DNA of 64,000 bases, taken from NCBI GenBank assembly GCA_038533575.1, contig JBCAYL010000001.1, forward strand, positions 1,206,226 through 1,270,225, in the 5' to 3' direction. Source of the DNA: Pseudomonadota bacterium. Lineage in GTDB: Bacteria > Pseudomonadota > Alphaproteobacteria > Rhodobacterales > Rhodobacteraceae. Position numbers and translations under genes: made by a program. Of the stretch, positions 17,376 to 27,399 are shown in pieces (the first letter of the stretch is position 1; each line of letters opens with the position of its first letter). The notes beneath the pieces are model-generated. The model ran no database searches, had not been told where the DNA came from, and worked only from the letters and a program-made list of their open reading frames with translations.

Positions 17376-17808
17376 GGGCATGCCCCATGGTGCGCCCGTG
17401 GCCATAGGCACCGCCTTCGGGGCGAAACGGCCCTGAAACCTCCGTGATCTCGGCTCCGAGTTGGGTCAGCATCTCGCGCAGGACCGGATCGGACTGGATG
17501 AGCAGGTGATCATCGTGCACTTCGCAGGGAGTATGACGATTGCCGATATGCCAGGCGAGCCGCGGCAGAGCGCCCTTGATCCTGAGGAGCGTCTCATCGG
17601 CCGCGCGCACCTCCACGGCGTCGCCAGACTCGAGCAGGAAAGCCTGCCCGGGCTCCACATGCGTCGTGTGCGGGAGATCGACAAGGAAGTCCGCGCCGTC
17701 TGACCGGACCAGACGTTTGCGGCGCAGAAGGCGCCCGGCATAATCGAGCGTCACATGGGCCACGGGCGCGTCGCTCGCACCCACGGCAGTTGCGCGGGGC
17801 AGGCTCAT
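17365..17808 (-). CDS. ureE: urease nickel chaperone UreE
   Basis: A 147-residue nickel metallochaperone. The metal-binding core is LAWHIGNRHTPCEVHDDHLLI, and the C-terminus is a short His-rich tail ([13 protein letters not shown]) that would bind extra Ni(II). It delivers nickel to the UreDFG complex. It overlaps ureF and lies 19 bp downstream of the DUF1127 gene on the same strand. Confidence 0.96.
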   Translation of the reverse strand: MSLPRATAVGASDAPVAHVTLDYAGRLLRRKRLVRSDGADFLVDLPHTTHVEPGQAFLLESGDAVEVRAADETLLRIKGALPRLAWHIGNRHTPCEVHDDHLLIQSDPVLREMLTQLGAEITEVSGPFRPEGGAYGHGRTMGHAHDH

Positions 17809-17827
17809 GCCCGCCCCCTAGCGCGGC

Positions 17828-18049
17828 TTAGAAGACCATCCGGTCCCGGAAGACGTGCCGGACGGCCGTCTCGCGTGTTAGTCCACGCTTGGCCAGCTCT
17901 TCGTCCGACATCGACATGAAATACTCGATTTCGTCCGAGCGTGCCTGCGCCCGACCGAACTTCACCAGGCCGTCGGTGACGGCTGTTCCAAGGGAGCGGA
18001 GGGCGCTGGTGACGGTGCGCCCGGCGGGGATATCTGACATGAATGCCAT
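17828..18049 (-). CDS. DUF1127 small protein
   Basis: A 73-residue protein with a C-terminal DUF1127-like motif (MSDEELAKRGLTRETAVRHVFRDRM). Proteins of this family with Arg-rich ends can bind RNA or act in phosphate/stress responses in alpha-proteobacteria, but most are unassigned. The start at 18049 is preferred because GAGG lies six bases upstream. It sits within the urease gene order, 123 bp after the exported hypothetical and 19 bp before ureE; a link to urease is not established. Confidence 0.85.
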   Translation of the reverse strand: MAFMSDIPAGRTVTSALRSLGTAVTDGLVKFGRAQARSDEIEYFMSMSDEELAKRGLTRETAVRHVFRDRMVF

Positions 18050-18172
18050 GCGGTGCCTCAGGGTCTGTCTTTCGATTGCCCCTGACGTAGCCACACCACC
18101 CGGGGCTGACATCCCCCATGTCCGGGACCCCGCCATGCACCTCATGCAAAGCCTTTATCCGATTGATACCGC

Positions 18173-18733
18173 TCACCATTCTACCCCCACGACCGAGACT
18201 TCGCCGGAGAGAGCACCGTTCTCCGCCCAGCGCACCCGGACGCCTGTGCCCAGCGCAGGATACCAATGAAAGAACGTCGTGTAGCCACGCTCTTCCCCGA
18301 GGGAGACAGAGGTGGCCACGCCCCAAACCTCGAGCTCGCAGTCGCCGAGACGCACGCGCGTGGGCGTGTCGCCCACCGACACGGAAAACACGCCGGGAAA
18401 GGCAAAGCGCTGCTGGGTGGTGACGAGAGCGATGTCTTCCGTCAGGCCGAGCCGTGGATAGGGAAGCGCCGCGAGCCCCGCCGGCCAATCGTGGGTGAGC
18501 CGGGTCTGGCCCACTTCGGAGACCAGAGGGTAGATCCCGTGGAGCGCCGTGCGCGCCTCGCCGGTATCCTCGCCCAGCGTCGTCAAAAGCCGAGCCTCGA
18601 TCATGTCGGCTTGCGCCATGTGCCGCTCGATCTGCCCGGTGTCGAGAATGAAGGCGACGCCGGTGGCGAGGTCGTCGGCCGCGGGGCATGCCAAAACGGG
18701 CGCGGCGAGGCTGGTCAGGAGGAGGGCCTTCAA
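18173..18733 (-). CDS. exported hypothetical protein in urease operon, TTG start
   Basis: A 186-residue protein with a signal peptide beginning [16 protein letters not shown] and a body containing two further cysteines. The reading frame stays open far upstream inside ureC, but the plausible start is TTG at 18733, overlapping the ureC stop as TTGA. This start directly precedes the signal sequence, so it is well supported by product logic though not by an ATG. It is unrecognised. Export and position between ureC and ureE suggest a periplasmic role near urea or nickel handling, which is only inference. Confidence 0.7.
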   Translation of the reverse strand: MKALLLTSLAAPVLACPAADDLATGVAFILDTGQIERHMAQADMIEARLLTTLGEDTGEARTALHGIYPLVSEVGQTRLTHDWPAGLAALPYPRLGLTEDIALVTTQQRFAFPGVFSVSVGDTPTRVRLGDCELEVWGVATSVSLGEERGYTTFFHWYPALGTGVRVRWAENGALSGEVSVVGVEW

Positions 18734-20427
18734 AAGAGAAAGTACCTCTGCGCCATGGGCAGCTCGCTCGCAGGCTCGCAGGTCAAAAGATCCCCATCGG
18801 CGCGCACCTCGTAAGTCTCGGGGTTCACGTCGACCTCGGGCGTCGCATCGTTGAGCACCATGGAGGATTTTCCGATGCCGCGCGTGTTCTTCACCGCCAC
18901 CGTCTTCTTCGCGAGGCCCAGATGCCCTGTCTCGGCGCCCTCGCTCACGAAGAGCACGGCGGAGTTCTCCACGTTTCGCCCCATCGCGCCGAACATCGGC
19001 CGCGTATAGACAGGCTGCGGCGTGGGGATGGAGGCGTTGGGGTCTCCCATCTGTGCGCAGGCGATGGACCCGCCCACGAGCACCATCTCCGGCTTCACGC
19101 CGAAAAAGGCAGTGTTCCAGAGGCAGAGATCGGCGCGCTTGCCGGGCTCGATGCTGCCGATCTCTCCGCTGATGCCGTGCGCGATGGCGGGGTTGATCGT
19201 GTATTTGGCGATGTAACGGCGGACGCGGAGATTGTCGTTGTCGCCCGTCTCGTCCGAAAGCCGCCCGCGCTGCACCTTCATCTTGTGCGCCGTCTGCCAG
19301 GTGCGGATGATGACCTCGCCCACGCGACCCATGGCCTGGCTGTCGGAGGCGATGATGGAGAAGGCCCCCATGTCGTGGAGGATATCCTCGGCGGCGATGG
19401 TCTCCCGCCGGATGCGGCTCTCGGCGAAGGCCACGTCTTCGGGGATCGACTTGTCGAGATGGTGGCAGACCATGAGCATGTCGAGATGTTCCTCGAGCGT
19501 GTTCACGGTGTAGGGCCGCGTGGGGTTCGTCGACGACGGGATCACGTGAGCGAGCCCGCAGACCTTGATGATATCGGGCGCGTGCCCCCCGCCCGCACCC
19601 TCGGTGTGGAAGGCGTGGATCGTGCGGCCCTTCATGGCCGCCACGGTGTTTTCCACGAACCCACTCTCGTTCAGCGTGTCGGTGTGGATCATCACCTGCA
19701 CGTCCATGTCGTCGGCCACGCTGAGGCAGGTGTCGATGGCCGCGGGCGTCGTCCCCCAATCCTCGTGGAGCTTCATGGCGCAGGCCCCGGCCTTCACCAT
19801 CTCAACGAGCGCATCCGGCCGCGAGGCGTTCCCTTTGCAGGAGAGCCCGATATTGACGGGCACAGCGTCCAAAGCCTGCAGCATCCGCCCGATATGCCAC
19901 GGCCCCGGCGTGCAGGTGGTTGCGAGGGTGCCGTGCGCCGGGCCCGTGCCGCCGCCGAGCATCGTGGTCAGCCCCGAATGTAGCGCATCCTCGATCTGCT
20001 GCGGGCAGATGAAATGGATATGCGCGTCGAACCCTCCGGCGGTGAGGATCTTGCCCTCGCCCGCGATGGCCTCCGTCCCCGGGCCGATCACGATGTCGAC
20101 GCCGGGCTGCGTGTCGGGGTTCCCCGCCTTGCCGATGGCCGCGATGCGCCCGTCTGTGAGGCCCACATCGGCCTTGTAGATGCCTGTGTGGTCCACGATG
20201 AGCGCGTTCGTGATGACGGTATCGACGGTGCCCTCGGCCCGCGTGCGCTGGCTCTGCCCCATCCCGTCACGGATGACCTTACCACCCCCGAACTTCACTT
20301 CCTCACCATAGGTGGTGAGGTCCTTTTCCACCTCGATGATGAGGTCGGTATCGGCGAGCCGCACCCTGTCCCCGGTCGTGGGCCCATACATGTCGGCATA
20401 GGCCGCGCGAGAGATTTTAGCGGGCAT
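18730..20427 (-). CDS. ureC: urease alpha subunit (catalytic)
   Basis: A 565-residue catalytic subunit hydrolysing urea to ammonia and carbamate. The binuclear nickel ligands are visible: H136 and H138 in AHIHFI, the lysine expected to be carbamylated K219 in [10 protein letters not shown]248, H274 in [14 protein letters not shown], and D362 in ASDSQAMG. The active-site flap Cys321-His322 is in MVCHHLD. ATG at 20427 ([15 protein letters not shown]) matches family length; upstream extension to 20523 is discarded. It overlaps the preceding membrane-protein gene by 11 bp. Confidence 0.98.
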   Translation of the reverse strand: MPAKISRAAYADMYGPTTGDRVRLADTDLIIEVEKDLTTYGEEVKFGGGKVIRDGMGQSQRTRAEGTVDTVITNALIVDHTGIYKADVGLTDGRIAAIGKAGNPDTQPGVDIVIGPGTEAIAGEGKILTAGGFDAHIHFICPQQIEDALHSGLTTMLGGGTGPAHGTLATTCTPGPWHIGRMLQALDAVPVNIGLSCKGNASRPDALVEMVKAGACAMKLHEDWGTTPAAIDTCLSVADDMDVQVMIHTDTLNESGFVENTVAAMKGRTIHAFHTEGAGGGHAPDIIKVCGLAHVIPSSTNPTRPYTVNTLEEHLDMLMVCHHLDKSIPEDVAFAESRIRRETIAAEDILHDMGAFSIIASDSQAMGRVGEVIIRTWQTAHKMKVQRGRLSDETGDNDNLRVRRYIAKYTINPAIAHGISGEIGSIEPGKRADLCLWNTAFFGVKPEMVLVGGSIACAQMGDPNASIPTPQPVYTRPMFGAMGRNVENSAVLFVSEGAETGHLGLAKKTVAVKNTRGIGKSSMVLNDATPEVDVNPETYEVRADGDLLTCEPASELPMAQRYFLF

Positions 20428-20845
20428 GCGAAGGCTCCATCGATTGTATTGAAAGGATCGCGTAGGCGACGAAGGTCCAGAAAAGCCACAAGCCAGCGAA
20501 GACAAGCTCCGTGCAGGGGTCAAGAAACGCCTCCCTCACCTCTGTGAGGTAGTCCGCGCTGCAGCCTTCGCTTGGCAACAGCGTTGCCAAATCAAGCCAA
20601 ACAAGGATCGGCACGACAAAGACGCTGGTCAAAAGGTAGAGCGCGCCGCCGATGGCGATGGCGAGTGTCAGCCGCGCCCATCCATGGTTCAGCTCGCGCA
20701 CGTAGAAATGGAAACAACTGGACAACAAGAGCAATCCAACGAGCATGTCCAAGAAGGTCGGCACGCCCGAAGACATCATCACAGATACGAGAGTTGCGGC
20801 CAGGAAGGTGATGATCGCGATCGAGAACGAATTGCCCTCCGTCAC
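20417..20845 (-). CDS. hypothetical four-helix membrane protein in urease operon
   Basis: A 142-residue, very hydrophobic protein with about four membrane helices (around residues 5-25, 30-48, 58-82 and 112-135). It starts with GTG overlapping the ureB stop (GTGA) and ends inside the ureC start, so it is tightly coupled. It does not resemble UreJ/HupE, which has characteristic His motifs, nor the UreI or Yut urea channels as far as I can tell. Similar anonymous genes occur between ure genes in related bacteria. Function unknown. Confidence 0.75.
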   Translation of the reverse strand: MTEGNSFSIAIITFLAATLVSVMMSSGVPTFLDMLVGLLLLSSCFHFYVRELNHGWARLTLAIAIGGALYLLTSVFVVPILVWLDLATLLPSEGCSADYLTEVREAFLDPCTELVFAGLWLFWTFVAYAILSIQSMEPSHAR

Positions 20846-21147
20846 AGCTTCCCCATCACTTTCTGATTGAAGCCGTAGACCTCGCGCGCGCCGCTGAGAG
20901 GGACGAGCGACACCTCCCGCTGTTGCCCAGGCTCAAAGCGCACCGCCGTCCCCGCCGCGATGTCGAGCCGTTTTCCCATGGCCGCATCACGGTCGAAATC
21001 GAGCGCAGCGTTCGTCTCCGCGAAATGATAGTGGCTGCCCACCTGCACGGGCCTGTCCCCGGTGTTGGCGACCATGATCACCGTGACCTCCGCGCCAGCA
21101 TTGATCTCGATCTCGCCCGCGGCGGGCAGCACCTCGCCGGGGATCAT
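20842..21147 (-). CDS. ureB: urease beta subunit
   Basis: A 101-residue structural subunit. The family signature [17 protein letters not shown] at the N-terminus, [12 protein letters not shown] in the middle and the C-terminal [14 protein letters not shown] are all present. It forms the trimeric urease core with UreA and UreC. ATGA overlap links it to the upstream 90-residue membrane-protein gene. Confidence 0.97.
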   Translation of the reverse strand: MIPGEVLPAAGEIEINAGAEVTVIMVANTGDRPVQVGSHYHFAETNAALDFDRDAAMGKRLDIAAGTAVRFEPGQQREVSLVPLSGAREVYGFNQKVMGKL

Positions 21148-21416
21148 CCGATGGCCTTTCTGATGGCGGCCACGATCTCTGTGCCGAAGAGCCCCAGAAG
21201 CCCGCCCAAGAGGATCGCGAAGGCAGACACGGTGGACGCCGAAAGCGCCACGAGGATGCCCACGACGAGCAGGCAGACCGCGTAGGACAAGGCCAGCGCG
21301 TCCTCCGTCTTGATGTCGATCTTATCGAGCAGGACCTTTTCCAGTGCGCCCACCAAGGGCTCCTGCACGAGGCGGGAGGCAAATCCCGCGGCGATGGCCA
21401 AGATGAATGCAAGCAT
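21144..21416 (-). CDS. small hydrophobic hypothetical protein in urease operon
   Basis: A 90-residue protein, two to three hydrophobic segments (around residues 1-18, 40-60 and 62-82), starting [14 protein letters not shown]. It lies between ureA (5 bp gap) and ureB (4-bp overlap), so it is translated within the urease message. Unrecognised; a membrane-anchored accessory or phage-holin-like topology cannot be told apart from sequence. Confidence 0.7.
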   Translation of the reverse strand: MLAFILAIAAGFASRLVQEPLVGALEKVLLDKIDIKTEDALALSYAVCLLVVGILVALSASTVSAFAILLGGLLGLFGTEIVAAIRKAIG

Positions 21417-21421
21417 GGTCG

Positions 21422-21724
21422 CTACCTTATTGGATGGTGAACGGTGACGAGCTTGGTGCCGTCCGGAAAGGTGGCCTCGACCTGCACGTCGTGGATCATC
21501 TCGGCGATGCCCTCCATGCACTGGTCCGCGCGGATGACGCCCGCCCCCGCCTCCATGAGATCGGCCACGGAACGGCCGTCGCGCGCGCCTTCGACGACAA
21601 AATCGGTGATGAGGGCGATGGCCTCGGGATGATTGAGCTTCACCCCCCTTTCCAGCCGCCCACGGGCCACCATGGCCGCGACGGAGACGAGGAGCTTGTC
21701 TTTTTCTCTCGGTGTCAGGTTCAT
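21422..21724 (-). CDS. ureA: urease gamma subunit
   Basis: A 100-residue subunit starting [20 protein letters not shown], with [34 protein letters not shown] and the C-terminal TVHHPI ending typical of UreA. The longer open frame upstream to 21979 is discarded. It is the first structural gene after ureD, 10 bp downstream of the ureD stop. Confidence 0.97.
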   Translation of the reverse strand: MNLTPREKDKLLVSVAAMVARGRLERGVKLNHPEAIALITDFVVEGARDGRSVADLMEAGAGVIRADQCMEGIAEMIHDVQVEATFPDGTKLVTVHHPIR

Positions 21725-21734
21725 CTTAAGTCCT

Positions 21735-22520
21735 TCAGACGGCCCAGACGCGGGGCAGATGCCCGCCGGTGAGCTGGCGCAGCACGGGGGCGAGCGCGGT
21801 TTTGAGTGGCCAGAGGTCAGGAAATGCGCCGCGGATGACGCATTTTCCGCCCCAGGCGGAGGCATGAAGACCGGGCGGCAGATCGAGGGCGATATCCTCG
21901 GCATCAGGGCCCCAGTAAAGAAGCGTGGCGATGGCCCGCGCGTCGCGGAGCCCGGCCGCCTTGCCGATGAGGCGCGCATCGAGGGCGAGCGCGTCTAGCC
22001 ATTGCAGCCCGTCCGCGTGAAGCTCGCGGCGGTCCATGAGACGGAAGCTCGAGAGCCGCTCCCCCATGGCCGCGCGACCGAAGACAAGCATTTCGAGCGC
22101 AAGCACGCGCGCGCCGGGCGCGGCCTCGATGACCGTCCGACGGCGGAGGGCCGATGCGTCGAAGAGGATCGTTTCCTGGGGCAGCCAGAAGAGCGTGGCG
22201 CCCGGGCCCGCGCGCAGGGTGACGTCCACCCGCGCGTCCGCCCCGGTACTCGCATAAGAGCGTTCGGCGGTCTGCGTCGTCAGCATCAGCGCGCCGTCAT
22301 CGATGCTGGCATCGAAGGCGAAGCTGTCTCCGCCGGTGAGCCCACCCGCCGTGTTGAGAAAGACTGCCTCTGGAAAGGCGCCGTGGCACGCGGGGATCAT
22401 CACCTTGCCGGAGCCGGCCTGCGACAGCCCGGTGATCCGCCGACCGCGGAACGCGACGCGCGCGCGCCCGCGTGCGCGCTGCATGGCGCGCGGCTGGCTA
22501 GGCTGCGGCAGGTCGAACAT
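21735..22520 (-). CDS. ureD: urease accessory protein UreD
   Basis: A 261-residue UreD/UreH scaffold protein that binds apo-urease and recruits UreF/UreG. The [14 protein letters not shown] motif, [11 protein letters not shown], and the [12 protein letters not shown] strand are characteristic. ATG at 22520 ([16 protein letters not shown]) is taken with a GGGGGAG just upstream. It is the first gene of the urease operon; the operon promoter should therefore lie in the 166 bp to pyrC, which is divergent. Confidence 0.94.
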   Translation of the reverse strand: MFDLPQPSQPRAMQRARGRARVAFRGRRITGLSQAGSGKVMIPACHGAFPEAVFLNTAGGLTGGDSFAFDASIDDGALMLTTQTAERSYASTGADARVDVTLRAGPGATLFWLPQETILFDASALRRRTVIEAAPGARVLALEMLVFGRAAMGERLSSFRLMDRRELHADGLQWLDALALDARLIGKAAGLRDARAIATLLYWGPDAEDIALDLPPGLHASAWGGKCVIRGAFPDLWPLKTALAPVLRQLTGGHLPRVWAV

Positions 22521-22686
22521 CGCTCCCCCAAGTCGTCTCGGCCCCACGTTAGGCGCAGGGAGCCGCGCCTCGCAACGCCCATGGCCCGATCCCGCACGAC
22601 GCGCGGGCAATTGCCCAAGGATTGGGCACTCATGCCCGTGCATTCGCAGGCTGGCCCCCCTGCCCGTTCCGCGCTACGAGCGGGCC

Positions 22687-23724
22687 ATGGTGCAAGAGCT
22701 CACGATCCGCCGCCCCGATGACTGGCACGTCCACTTTCGCGACGGAGAGATGCTGCGCGGCGTGCTGCCAGAGACCGCCCGGCATTTCGGACGCGCGATC
22801 GTGATGCCGAACCTCGTGCCCCCGGTGCTCACCGGTCAGGATGCGGCTTCGTATCGCAAGCGCATCATGGCTGCGCTCCCGCCGGAGATGGCCGGCTTCC
22901 AGCCGCTGATGACGCTCTACCTGACCGAGGAAACCGATGCGGGCGACCTCGCCGCCGCCCATGCCGCGGGCATCGTGACGGCCGCGAAGCTCTACCCCGC
23001 GGGGGCCACGACAAACTCTGCCTCGGGCGTGCGGGATTTCGACCGCGTCCGGCCCGTGCTCGAGCGCATGGCCGAGATCGGGATGCCGCTCTGTGTCCAC
23101 GGTGAGGTGACCGACCCCGCCATCGATATCTTCGATCGCGAGGCCGTCTTCATCGACCGCGTGCTCGACCCGATCCGCCGCGCCGTGCCCGCGCTGCGCG
23201 TGATCATGGAGCATATCACGACGTCAGAGGCGGTGACCTACGTGGCCAGCGCGAGCGCCAATCTCGCAGCCACCATCACCACGCATCACCTCATCATCAA
23301 CCGCAACGCGCTCTTCAAGGGCGGCATCCGGCCCCATTACTTCTGCCTGCCCATCGCCAAGCGCGAGACCCATCGCAGCGCTCTCGTGAAGGCCGCAACG
23401 AGCGGCGACCGGCGGTTTTTCCTCGGCACCGACAGTGCGCCCCATGCCACCGACGCCAAGGAAAATGCCTGCGGCTGCGCGGGCATCTTCACGGCTACGA
23501 ATACGATGAGCTGCCTCGCCCATGTCTTTGAGGCCGCCGGCGCGCTCGACCGGCTCGAGGCGTTCACGTCGCTCAACGGGCCACACTTCTACGGGCTCGC
23601 GCCCAACGAGGCGACGATCACGCTGGAGAAGGTCGCGCCGGACTACCCGACACGGATCGAGACGGGCGCAGGGCCGGTGATCCTCTTTGATCCCGAATTT
23701 CCGCTTGCGTGGCGCGTGCGGTGA
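22687..23724 (+). CDS. pyrC: dihydroorotase
   Basis: A 345-residue class II dihydroorotase of pyrimidine synthesis. Zinc ligands H14 and H16 are in WHVHFRDG; the lysine to be carbamylated lies in [14 protein letters not shown]; further ligands lie in LCVHGEVTD and IMEHITT; the catalytic Asp is in [11 protein letters not shown] at 22687 is chosen from a longer open frame. It is divergent from the urease operon and followed 55 bp later by pyrE. Confidence 0.97.
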   Translation: MVQELTIRRPDDWHVHFRDGEMLRGVLPETARHFGRAIVMPNLVPPVLTGQDAASYRKRIMAALPPEMAGFQPLMTLYLTEETDAGDLAAAHAAGIVTAAKLYPAGATTNSASGVRDFDRVRPVLERMAEIGMPLCVHGEVTDPAIDIFDREAVFIDRVLDPIRRAVPALRVIMEHITTSEAVTYVASASANLAATITTHHLIINRNALFKGGIRPHYFCLPIAKRETHRSALVKAATSGDRRFFLGTDSAPHATDAKENACGCAGIFTATNTMSCLAHVFEAAGALDRLEAFTSLNGPHFYGLAPNEATITLEKVAPDYPTRIETGAGPVILFDPEFPLAWRVR

Positions 23725-23779
23725 CGTCTCAGGCGGCACTCCGGGAAAGACACTTATGGAAAGATGAAGGAGCGCAGCG

Positions 23780-24445
23780 ATGAGCTTTGCATCGAAAGAG
23801 GAAATGGCGCGCCTGACAGCGCGGATGCTGCTTGAGATCGGCGCGGTGAATTTTCGCCCAGAAGAGCCCTACATCCTCGCCTCTGGCAGGCCGTCGCCGT
23901 CTTACATCGATTGCCGGAAGCTCATCTCCTTTCCCCGGATCCGCAGCACGCTGATGGATTTTCTCGTGGCCACCGTCATGCGCGACGCGGGCTTCGAGGC
24001 CTTTGACAACATCGCGGGCGGCGAGACGGCGGGGATCCCCTTTGCCGCGCTCGTCGCCGAGCGGATGGCGCTTCCGATGACCTACGTGCGCAAGAAGCCC
24101 AAGGGCTATGGGCGCGGGGCACGGATTGAGGGCCACATGGCCGAGGGCGAACGGGTCCTGCTCGTGGAAGATCTCACGACCGATGGCGGCTCGAAGCTCT
24201 CCTTCGTCGATGCCATCCGCGAGGCGGGCGCGGAGTGCGGCCACACCGCGGTGATCTTCTATTACGGGATCTTCCCCGAAACGGAGAAGACGCTTGGGGA
24301 TCACGGGGTGAATCTGCACCATCTTTGCACATGGTGGGACGTGCTGGCCGAGGCGCGGGCGCAGGGCGCCTTCTCCGCGCAGGCGCTTGAAGAGGTTGAG
24401 AAATTCCTTCACGCGCCCGCGGAGTGGCAAGCGGCCCGGATGTAG
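23780..24445 (+). CDS. pyrE: orotate phosphoribosyltransferase
   Basis: A 221-residue type I phosphoribosyltransferase that converts orotate and PRPP to OMP. The PRPP loop [14 protein letters not shown] and the upstream [12 protein letters not shown] and [12 protein letters not shown] segments are diagnostic. AAGGAG lies upstream of the ATG. With pyrC upstream it forms two consecutive-function pyrimidine genes. Confidence 0.96.
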   Translation: MSFASKEEMARLTARMLLEIGAVNFRPEEPYILASGRPSPSYIDCRKLISFPRIRSTLMDFLVATVMRDAGFEAFDNIAGGETAGIPFAALVAERMALPMTYVRKKPKGYGRGARIEGHMAEGERVLLVEDLTTDGGSKLSFVDAIREAGAECGHTAVIFYYGIFPETEKTLGDHGVNLHHLCTWWDVLAEARAQGAFSAQALEEVEKFLHAPAEWQAARM

Positions 24446-24679
24446 GCCGCGAATTGTACACATGATTTTTGCACGCCCCGGATCGTGGATAACTCGCTGA
24501 TTCTGCGCGCAAAGAATTCATCATGTTGCGGTTTGCGGCGAAGCTGACCCCAAATATTGATTGCTTACGCAACGTTAATTTGTCACCCTCCACTGTATGG
24601 GCCGGGTTACTCACAGATTTATCAGAGGTTCCCAACGCACCCGCGCGTGGCTAATCACTCCCGCATTGAGGAGCGCAGC

Positions 24680-26170
24680 ATGAACGAGATCGCCACGCTG
24701 ACGGGGGCCATTCAAAGCGCCTCCGCAGACCAAATGCCCCATTCCATCGAGGCCGAGCAGCAGCTTCTCGGGGCGATCCTGACGAACAACGATCTCTACG
24801 ATCGCGTGGCATCCGTCATTGGGCCGGAGCACTTCTACGATCCCGTCCATGCCCGGATCTGGGAAACGGCGGCCGCGCGCATCACCAAGAATGCGCTGGC
24901 CTCTCCGGTGACGCTGAAGGCGTTTCTCGAGGACGATGAGGGCCTCAAGGAGCTTGGCGGACCGGCCTATCTGGCGCGGCTCGCCGGGGCCGCGATCTCG
25001 GCCTTCGCGGCGCGGGACTACGCGCAGATGATCTATGATCTCGCGATCCGTCGGGAACTCATCGCCGTCGGCCACGACATCGCCGACCGGGCCGCGCGCA
25101 TGGATGTCGCGAGCGAACCGCGCGAGCAGATCGTCGAGGCCGAGCAGGTGCTCTACAAACTCGCCGAACAGGGGCAGAGCGACACGGGCTTCCAAAGCTT
25201 CCTCAAGGCCGTCACAGACGCCGTGCAGGTCGCCAACGCAGCCTACCAGAGGGATGGGGGGCTCGCAGGCGTCTCCACAGGCCTCATCGACATGGACAAG
25301 AAGCTGGGCGGCCTTCACCGGTCGGACCTGCTCATCCTCGCAGGCAGGCCGTCGATGGGAAAGACATCCCTCGCCACCAACATCGCCTACAACATCGCCA
25401 AAGCCTACAAGCGCGGCCTGACCCATGACGGTCAGGAAGGTGCGGTGAATGGCGGTGTGGTTGGCTTCTACTCCCTCGAAATGAGTGCCGAGCAGCTCGC
25501 CGCGCGGATCCTCTCGGAGGCGGCCGAAATCCCCTCTGAGCAGATCCGTCGCGGCGACATGACCGAAGGCGAATTCCGCCGCTTCGTGGAAGCGGCCAAG
25601 CAGCTCGAAAGCTGCCCTCTCTTCATCGATGACACGCCCGCGCTGCCCATCAGCCAGCTCGCCGCGCGCGCCCGCCGCCTCAAGCGGACCCACGGGCTCG
25701 ACGTGCTCATCGTCGACTATCTCCAGCTCGTGCGACCTGCCTCGGCCAAGGACAGCCGGGTCAACGAGGTCTCCGAGATCACGCAGGGCCTGAAAGCTAT
25801 CGCCAAAGAACTCGACATCCCCGTGATAGCCCTCTCCCAGCTATCGCGCCAAGTCGAGGCAAGGGACGACAAACGGCCTCAGCTTTCAGACCTGCGTGAA
25901 TCGGGCTCCATCGAGCAGGACGCCGACGTGGTGATGTTCGTGTTCCGCGAGGAATATTATGCCGAGCGGGAGAAGCCCTCGGACGACAAGCTCGACGCCA
26001 TGGCCGAATGGCAGGAACGCATGGAGCGGCTCCACGGCAAAGCGGAAGTCATCATCGGCAAGCAGCGCCACGGCCCCATCGGCACCGTAGAATTGAGCTT
26101 CGAGGGCCGCTTCACCCGCTTCGGCAATCTCGTGAAGCCCTGGCAGCAGAACGAGCGCGGCGATTTCTAG
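24680..26170 (+). CDS. dnaB: replicative DNA helicase DnaB
   Basis: A 496-residue hexameric helicase. The N-terminal domain (PHSIEAEQQLLGAIL) is followed by a RecA-type motor with Walker A AGRPSMGKTSLA near residue 222, Walker B VLIVDYLQLV, and the arginine-finger region QRHGPIGTVELSFEGRFTRF. ATG at 24680 is preferred over 24557 because GAGGAG precedes it and the product then has family length. The AT-rich 230 bp upstream probably holds its promoter. Confidence 0.96.
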   Translation: MNEIATLTGAIQSASADQMPHSIEAEQQLLGAILTNNDLYDRVASVIGPEHFYDPVHARIWETAAARITKNALASPVTLKAFLEDDEGLKELGGPAYLARLAGAAISAFAARDYAQMIYDLAIRRELIAVGHDIADRAARMDVASEPREQIVEAEQVLYKLAEQGQSDTGFQSFLKAVTDAVQVANAAYQRDGGLAGVSTGLIDMDKKLGGLHRSDLLILAGRPSMGKTSLATNIAYNIAKAYKRGLTHDGQEGAVNGGVVGFYSLEMSAEQLAARILSEAAEIPSEQIRRGDMTEGEFRRFVEAAKQLESCPLFIDDTPALPISQLAARARRLKRTHGLDVLIVDYLQLVRPASAKDSRVNEVSEITQGLKAIAKELDIPVIALSQLSRQVEARDDKRPQLSDLRESGSIEQDADVVMFVFREEYYAEREKPSDDKLDAMAEWQERMERLHGKAEVIIGKQRHGPIGTVELSFEGRFTRFGNLVKPWQQNERGDF

Positions 26171-26322
26171 GGGCAGAGTCTTGCCACTTTACGATGCAGT
26201 TCCGGCCAGTTTGGCCATTGCACGCCCCTGATTTTCACTTTTCCGATCTCGGGCCCCTGCGGCCCACGGCCCGCGCCGCCGTAACCAGTTGACGGCGCAT
26301 CTGGCGAAAGTGACAAGCAGGC

Positions 26323-27357
26323 ATGGCCACCGGCACTCTCACCATCGATCTGGACGCGCTCGTTGCGAACTGGCGGGCGCTCGACGCCAAGTCCCGCGCG
26401 GAGACGGGGGCCTGTGTGAAGGCGGACGGCTACGGGCTCGGGGCTGAGCAGGTCTCGACGGCGCTGGCCCGCGCGGGATGTCGTACCTTCTTCGTGGCCG
26501 TGGCCGAGGAAGGCGCGGCGCTTCGGAAGGCTTTTGGTGATGGCCCCCGGATCTGCGTTTTCGGCGGGCATATGGAAGGCGATGCGGGCGAGATCGCGGC
26601 GCACGATCTCATCCCCATGCTCAATGCCCCCGAGCAACTGAGCCGACATCGGGATGCGCTGCCCGATGCCCCCTTCGGCATCCAGCTCGACAGCGGCATG
26701 AACCGCCTGGGCCTCGAGCCAGACGATTGGCGCGATGCGCGTGAGGCCCTCCCCGGAACGCCGGAGATGGTGATCTCCCATCTCGCCTGCGCGGACGAGG
26801 CCAGCCACGTTATGAACACGGTACAGCTCGAGGCCTTTCGCGAGATGACGCTCGGCGTGGCAGAGACCCGCTCGCTCGCGGCCACCGGCGGCATCCTTCT
26901 GGGCGAGGAGTACCACTTCAACCTGACCCGCCCGGGGATCGGCCTCTACGGCGGCGCGCCCTTCACGGAGGCGGCCCCGGTCGTGCGGCTCTCGCTCCCC
27001 GTGATCCAGGTCCGCGACGTGGCCGTGGACGAGACGGTGGGCTACGGCAACATCTGGAAAGCAGATAGACCGAGCCGCATTGCCACGCTGTCCGGCGGCT
27101 ATGCCGACGGCCTCATCCGGGCTGTGGGACGCGACGCCAGCCTCTATGCCGGCGACAGGGCCTGCCAACTCGTGGGGCGTGTTTCCATGGATCTCATCAC
27201 GGTCGATGTCACCGATCTGCCCGAGGTACCCGACGCCCTCGATATCCTCTGCCACGCGCAGCGGGTGGATGATCTGGCCACGTCCGCCGGCACCATCGGC
27301 TACGAGATCCTGACCTCGCTCGGCGCGCGCTACACGCGCCGCTATATCGGCGGCTAA
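26323..27357 (+). CDS. alr: alanine racemase
   Basis: A 344-residue PLP enzyme making D-alanine for peptidoglycan. PLP Lys33 lies in [10 protein letters not shown] (the family usually has KANAYGHG, so this is a variant), the N-terminal barrel carries LDSGMNRLG, and the second catalytic Tyr falls in VGYGNIW with [11 protein letters not shown] in the C-terminal domain. It lies 152 bp after dnaB on the same strand, a pairing common in alpha-proteobacteria. Confidence 0.93.
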   Translation: MATGTLTIDLDALVANWRALDAKSRAETGACVKADGYGLGAEQVSTALARAGCRTFFVAVAEEGAALRKAFGDGPRICVFGGHMEGDAGEIAAHDLIPMLNAPEQLSRHRDALPDAPFGIQLDSGMNRLGLEPDDWRDAREALPGTPEMVISHLACADEASHVMNTVQLEAFREMTLGVAETRSLAATGGILLGEEYHFNLTRPGIGLYGGAPFTEAAPVVRLSLPVIQVRDVAVDETVGYGNIWKADRPSRIATLSGGYADGLIRAVGRDASLYAGDRACQLVGRVSMDLITVDVTDLPEVPDALDILCHAQRVDDLATSAGTIGYEILTSLGARYTRRYIGG

Positions 27358-27399
27358 CGCGCCCCTTGCCCAGCGCGCGACCGCGCGGCATGACGGGCC

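Noticed and set aside
24484-24492. DnaA-box-like CGTGGATAA near dnaB
   Set aside because: Eight of nine positions match but it is single; an origin would need several clustered boxes.
26204-26216. GGCCA-GTT-TGGCC inverted repeat after dnaB
   Set aside because: Five-base arms and no T-run; chance is likely in this base composition.
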